The notes under the pieces are model-generated. The model was not told where the DNA came from. It searched no databases and saw only the letters and a program-made list of their open reading frames with translations. Both the position numbers and the translations under genes were made by a program. A DNA stretch of 64,000 nucleotides, from the NCBI RefSeq assembly GCF_028372415.1, contig NC_092877.1, forward strand, positions 253,517,010 through 253,581,009, in the 5' to 3' direction. Below, piece by piece: positions 60,264 to 64,000 of the stretch. Every line of letters begins with the position of its first letter. Within the stretch, counting starts at the first letter, position 1. Source of the stretch: Notamacropus eugenii. Its lineage: Eukaryota > Chordata > Mammalia > Diprotodontia > Macropodidae.

Positions 60264-61140
60264 ATAATATATTATGTTTTCAAATTCAATAGATATAACT
60301 ATCTAATCTCTCTATAAAATATTTTATTTTCTTGAACTTTAGTTTAAGGAAAAGAGATATATGAAAGGATCTTATACTATGTATAGCCCTAAATCTATTT
60401 TCTAGTGAAAAAATCAACAGTGATTATTTTAATCCTCCTATAATAATTTTTCTTGTAACTAAAAAAAAACTTTTGTCTATGGAATATTCAATCTATTCTT
60501 TACTGACAAGAAAAAATAGGTTAAACGTCAAAACACATTATTTCCATTAATGTGAAATATACTCTATGTATATCTTGTGATCTGCCACTCTTAGTACTTA
60601 TCCAGGTAAAGTGATTCCAGTCAGAGCCAGATAGAACTGGACAAAAGCCAGAGTGAATAAATACATAGACCTACTATTATTTAAGTATAACTATTGACAC
60701 TTTACAGTGAAATTAACCAAGAATTTTTAATTACAGAATGCGGATTAGAGGATGTGAATCAGATTCTTTGTTTATAAAAAAGAAATTGTCTGAAGCAGAT
60801 GAAAAAACAACATATTACTATGTTCAAGGTAATAGAAGTGATTTTAATTTAATGATTACATGCAAAATTAACTCAAATGAAAGCTCAACTAGCACATAAT
60901 TAGACTTGAAATTAGGAAAGGGGTTAACCTTTATAAATACCTGAAGCATTTAATAATGGGAGAAGTATTCACTTGATTAGTTGCAATAAAATCTTAGTTG
61001 TAATCTTAGTTCTGCCATAGATTTGTAATGTAAACTTGGGTAAGTCTTTTTGTTTCTCTTTTGTCTCAGGTTCTTGACATAAATAATGGGAAAAACATGA
61101 TCAATTACTCCTTCTATAGACAGTTACTATGAGTATCACA
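60264..61140. other. Intergenic sequence, SINE scrap near 60995-61140
   Basis: Mostly featureless. The last 145 bp (TCTTAGTTCTGCCATAGATTTGTAATGTAAACTTGGGTAAGTC...) resemble a tRNA-SINE 3' half. Confidence 0.45.
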
Positions 61141-61900
61141 CTTTAGCAAAGTTCAGTTCAAAGTTAGGGAAAAATCAATATAATTAGTCTGATGAAAACA
61201 TAACATTCCAAAATACATATTATTAATGGATACAGAAGTCTTTGACAAAGTACTATACAACACAAATTTATGCTAAAACTACAAATATTAGACATAAAAA
61301 TATTTTAGTATGACTATATGTTATATATATGCATATTCACATGTTTACAATATACATATACATGTTTTATACACATGTGTATATACACATATACATACAC
61401 ATGCATATACATATGTGTGCATTATATATTTATAAATATAAATATATATATATATATATAAAACATAAACTAAGAGTGTTTTATGCTAAAGGAAAGCAGT
61501 ATTGCAAGTTTTACTAATAAATGCAGAAGAAATGGAAGCATGTCCTTGTCTATGCTGTTATTTAATATAAAATGTGTCCCAAACTTTTAAGTCTTTTAGA
61601 ATACTCTATAGTTCTAAATATGATAGTAATAGTAATAAAACAAAGAGAAAGAAATTAAAGACACAAAGAGAAAAAAAACTATCCCTATTCACTGATGATA
61701 TGGTATTTATTTAGAAAGCTAGTGTGCATCAAAGGATATAATTGTTATAATTAATAGTTTCAATACCATATGAAGTTATAAATTAGTGTCTCCCCAAAAT
61801 TAATTACTTATATGTAGTCAAGGATGAAATAATAGAAAACAAATGTTTGTTTATACTCTAGTAGAAAATATGTATTATTATAGACATAAGCCAAAAAATT
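61141..61900 (+). mobile_element. Ancient L1 ORF2 relic, plus strand
   Basis: ATGGATACAGAAGTCTTTGACAAAG (61228) is a decayed RT motif A (D-A-E-K-A-F-D-K), followed by AAAATGTG... and CACTGATGATATGGTATTTAT at 61690, the motif C region. A (TA)/(CATA) microsatellite at 61320-61460 splits it. Similar age to 4950-5480. Confidence 0.6.
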
Positions 61901-62108
61901 GCTTATTTTATTCTATCCTTCATAACTTTTAAATTTGAAATTCATATTCAAATTTCTTATTTTTTTTTAATAAAGTCCTCACTTTTATTTCAGTTAACAT
62001 GAAAAAAACTCAAAACTAGGATAGCACAATAAACCAATTGAAAATGAAGCAAAATATTTTACTTTCAGGGCAGATATTTGCCTAGTAGGAGAAAAAATAC
62101 ATACGGAA

Positions 62109-62892
<784 letters not shown>

Positions 62893-63308
62893 TCTTAGTC
62901 AGTCAATGAACATTTATCAAGAGTCCATTATGGGCTAGGCACTATGCTGATCACAGGGATACAAAAAAGAAGCAGAAGAAATACTTGTTCCCTGACCTCA
63001 AGAAGCTTACAATCTAATGGGGTAGACAACAATCAAACAACTATGCTCAGACAAGCTGTAAATAGGAAAAGTTGCAAATGATTTAAAAATGGAAGGTCCT
63101 AGAATTAAGAAGAGTCGGGGAAGGTTTCTTGTAGAAGGTGGGGTTTTAGAAGAGATTTCAAGGAAGCCAGGGAAGCCTGGAAGAGAAGATGAGGATGGTC
63201 AATGTTCTAGGGATGGGAGATAGCCAGAGAAAATGGAAGTGTCTTGTTCTCAGAAGAGCCAGGTCAGTTATCAATGGATCAAAGACATCTTTGAGTTGAG
63301 TAATTTGG
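62893..63308 (+). mobile_element. MAR1/MON1-type CORE-SINE
   Basis: The best copy here: CATTATGGGCTAGGCACTATGCTGATC, CCCTGACCTCAAGAAGCTTACAATCTAATGGGGTAGACAAC, GGGGAAGGTTTCTTGTAGAAGGTGGG and the later TCTTGTTCTCAGAAGAGCCAGGTCAGT. It is cut at 63308 by the tail of a HAL1-like element. Confidence 0.85.
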
Positions 63309-64000
63309 TTTTTTTTTGTTTGTTTTTAATTAAACATTTAACATTTATTTTCACAAAATTTTGGGTTACAAATTTTCTCCCCTTTTCTCCCCTCCCCCCC
63401 CCAAACACAAGCATTCTATTTGCCCCTGTAACCAATCTGCTCTCTCCTCTATCCTCCCTCCCTGACCTTGTCTCCGTCTTCTCTTTTGTCCTGTAGGGCC
63501 AGATAGCTTTCTTAACCCCTTAACCTGTATTTCTTATTTCCCAGTGGTAAGAACATTACATTTGATCCTAACACTTTGAGTTCCAACTTCTTTAGCTTCC
63601 TCCCTCTCCACCCCTTCCCCTTGGAAGACAAGCAATTCAATATAGGCCAAATCTGCGTAGTTTTGCAAATGATTTCCATACTAGTTGTGTTGTATAGGAC
63701 TAACTATATTTCCCTCCATCCTATCCTGTCCCCCATTACTTCTATTCTCTTATGATCCTTTCCCTCCCCATGAGTGTCGACCTCGGATTGCATTCTCCTC
63801 CCCATGCCCTCCCCTCCATCCTCCCCCCCACCCTGCTTGTGCCCCTGTCCCCCACTCTCCTGTATTATGAGATAGGTTTTCCTATCAAAATGAGTGTGCA
63901 TTTTATTCTTTCCTTTAGTGGAATGTGATGAGAGTAGACCTCATGTTTTTCTCTTGCCTCCCCTCTTTATCCCTCCACTAATAAGTCTTTTGCTTGCCTC
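63309..64000 (-). mobile_element. HAL1-like element, minus strand, 3' part (runs off the window)
   Basis: Starts with T9GTTTGTTTTTAATTAAAC (poly-A tail in reverse) and is collinear with the reverse complement of 22210-21530: ACAAAATTTTGGGTTACAAATTTTCTCC, CTGTAGGGCCAGATAGCTTTC, TTTTGCAAATGATTTCCATA, TATATTTCCCTCCATCCTATCC and CATTTTATTCTTTCCTTTAG. The spacer joins the 3' end without ORF2, as at 19339-22214. Confidence 0.8.

Overview
The window is AT-rich vertebrate intergenic (or intronic) DNA, almost certainly from a marsupial. Three things support this. The L1s resemble marsupial L1s in their 5'UTR, ORF1, long polypurine inter-ORF spacer and ORF2. There are MAR1/MON1-type CORE-SINEs and a tRNA-derived SINE with intact A/B boxes. 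RTE-clade and RTE-tailed elements are also present. The species cannot be fixed by eye. I found no intact host protein-coding gene, rRNA, tRNA or CRISPR array. The only recognisable host coding sequence is a decayed, intronless SERINC1-like retrocopy on the minus strand (14800-16101).

Layout. 1-9.4 kb: old repeats, namely a hAT-like end, a minus L1 split by an RTE fragment, a 1.4-kb structure with long inverted arms, MIR/MAR1 SINEs, CR1/L2-like and L1 relics. 9.6-12.5 kb: GGAA/GAAA microsatellites and a composite RTE-tailed retroposon with its own target-site duplication (TSD). 12.6-16.1 kb: the SERINC1 retrocopy and possibly its 3'UTR. 16.1-19.3 kb: mostly unassigned sequence plus a foldback hAT MITE. 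19.3-22.2 kb: a HAL1-like element (5'UTR, ORF1, spacer, 3' end, no ORF2). 22.3-25.5 kb: a compact betaretrovirus-like provirus on the minus strand with two 608-bp LTRs, a 6-bp TSD, a Lys-type primer-binding site, and remnants of gag, RT, integrase and an Arg-rich env leader. 26-38 kb: minus-strand L1 fragments, one interrupted by a plus-strand HAL1-like element. 39.4-54.1 kb: an L1 cluster in which a younger minus-strand L1 (42646-47459, 15-bp TSD) sits inside an older plus-strand L1. 54-64 kb: CORE-SINEs, a prematurely polyadenylated L1/HAL1 copy (58195-60252), an ancient L1, microsatellites, and a MAR1 interrupted by a second HAL1-like copy that runs off the window.

The contents do not form a pathway. 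They record repeated retrotransposition. L1 is the likely source of reverse transcriptase for HAL1, the SERINC1 retrocopy and the tRNA-derived SINEs, while RTE probably served the composite retroposon. Two well-defined insertions (the nested L1 and the 58-kb copy) share a TTTCTT(T)/A-like nick, as expected for L1 endonuclease. I found no convincing new functional system. The best candidates for follow-up are the provirus env leader with its Arg-rich tract, the ORF2-less HAL1 lineage, and the composite RTE-tailed retroposon with an internal GGAA VNTR.
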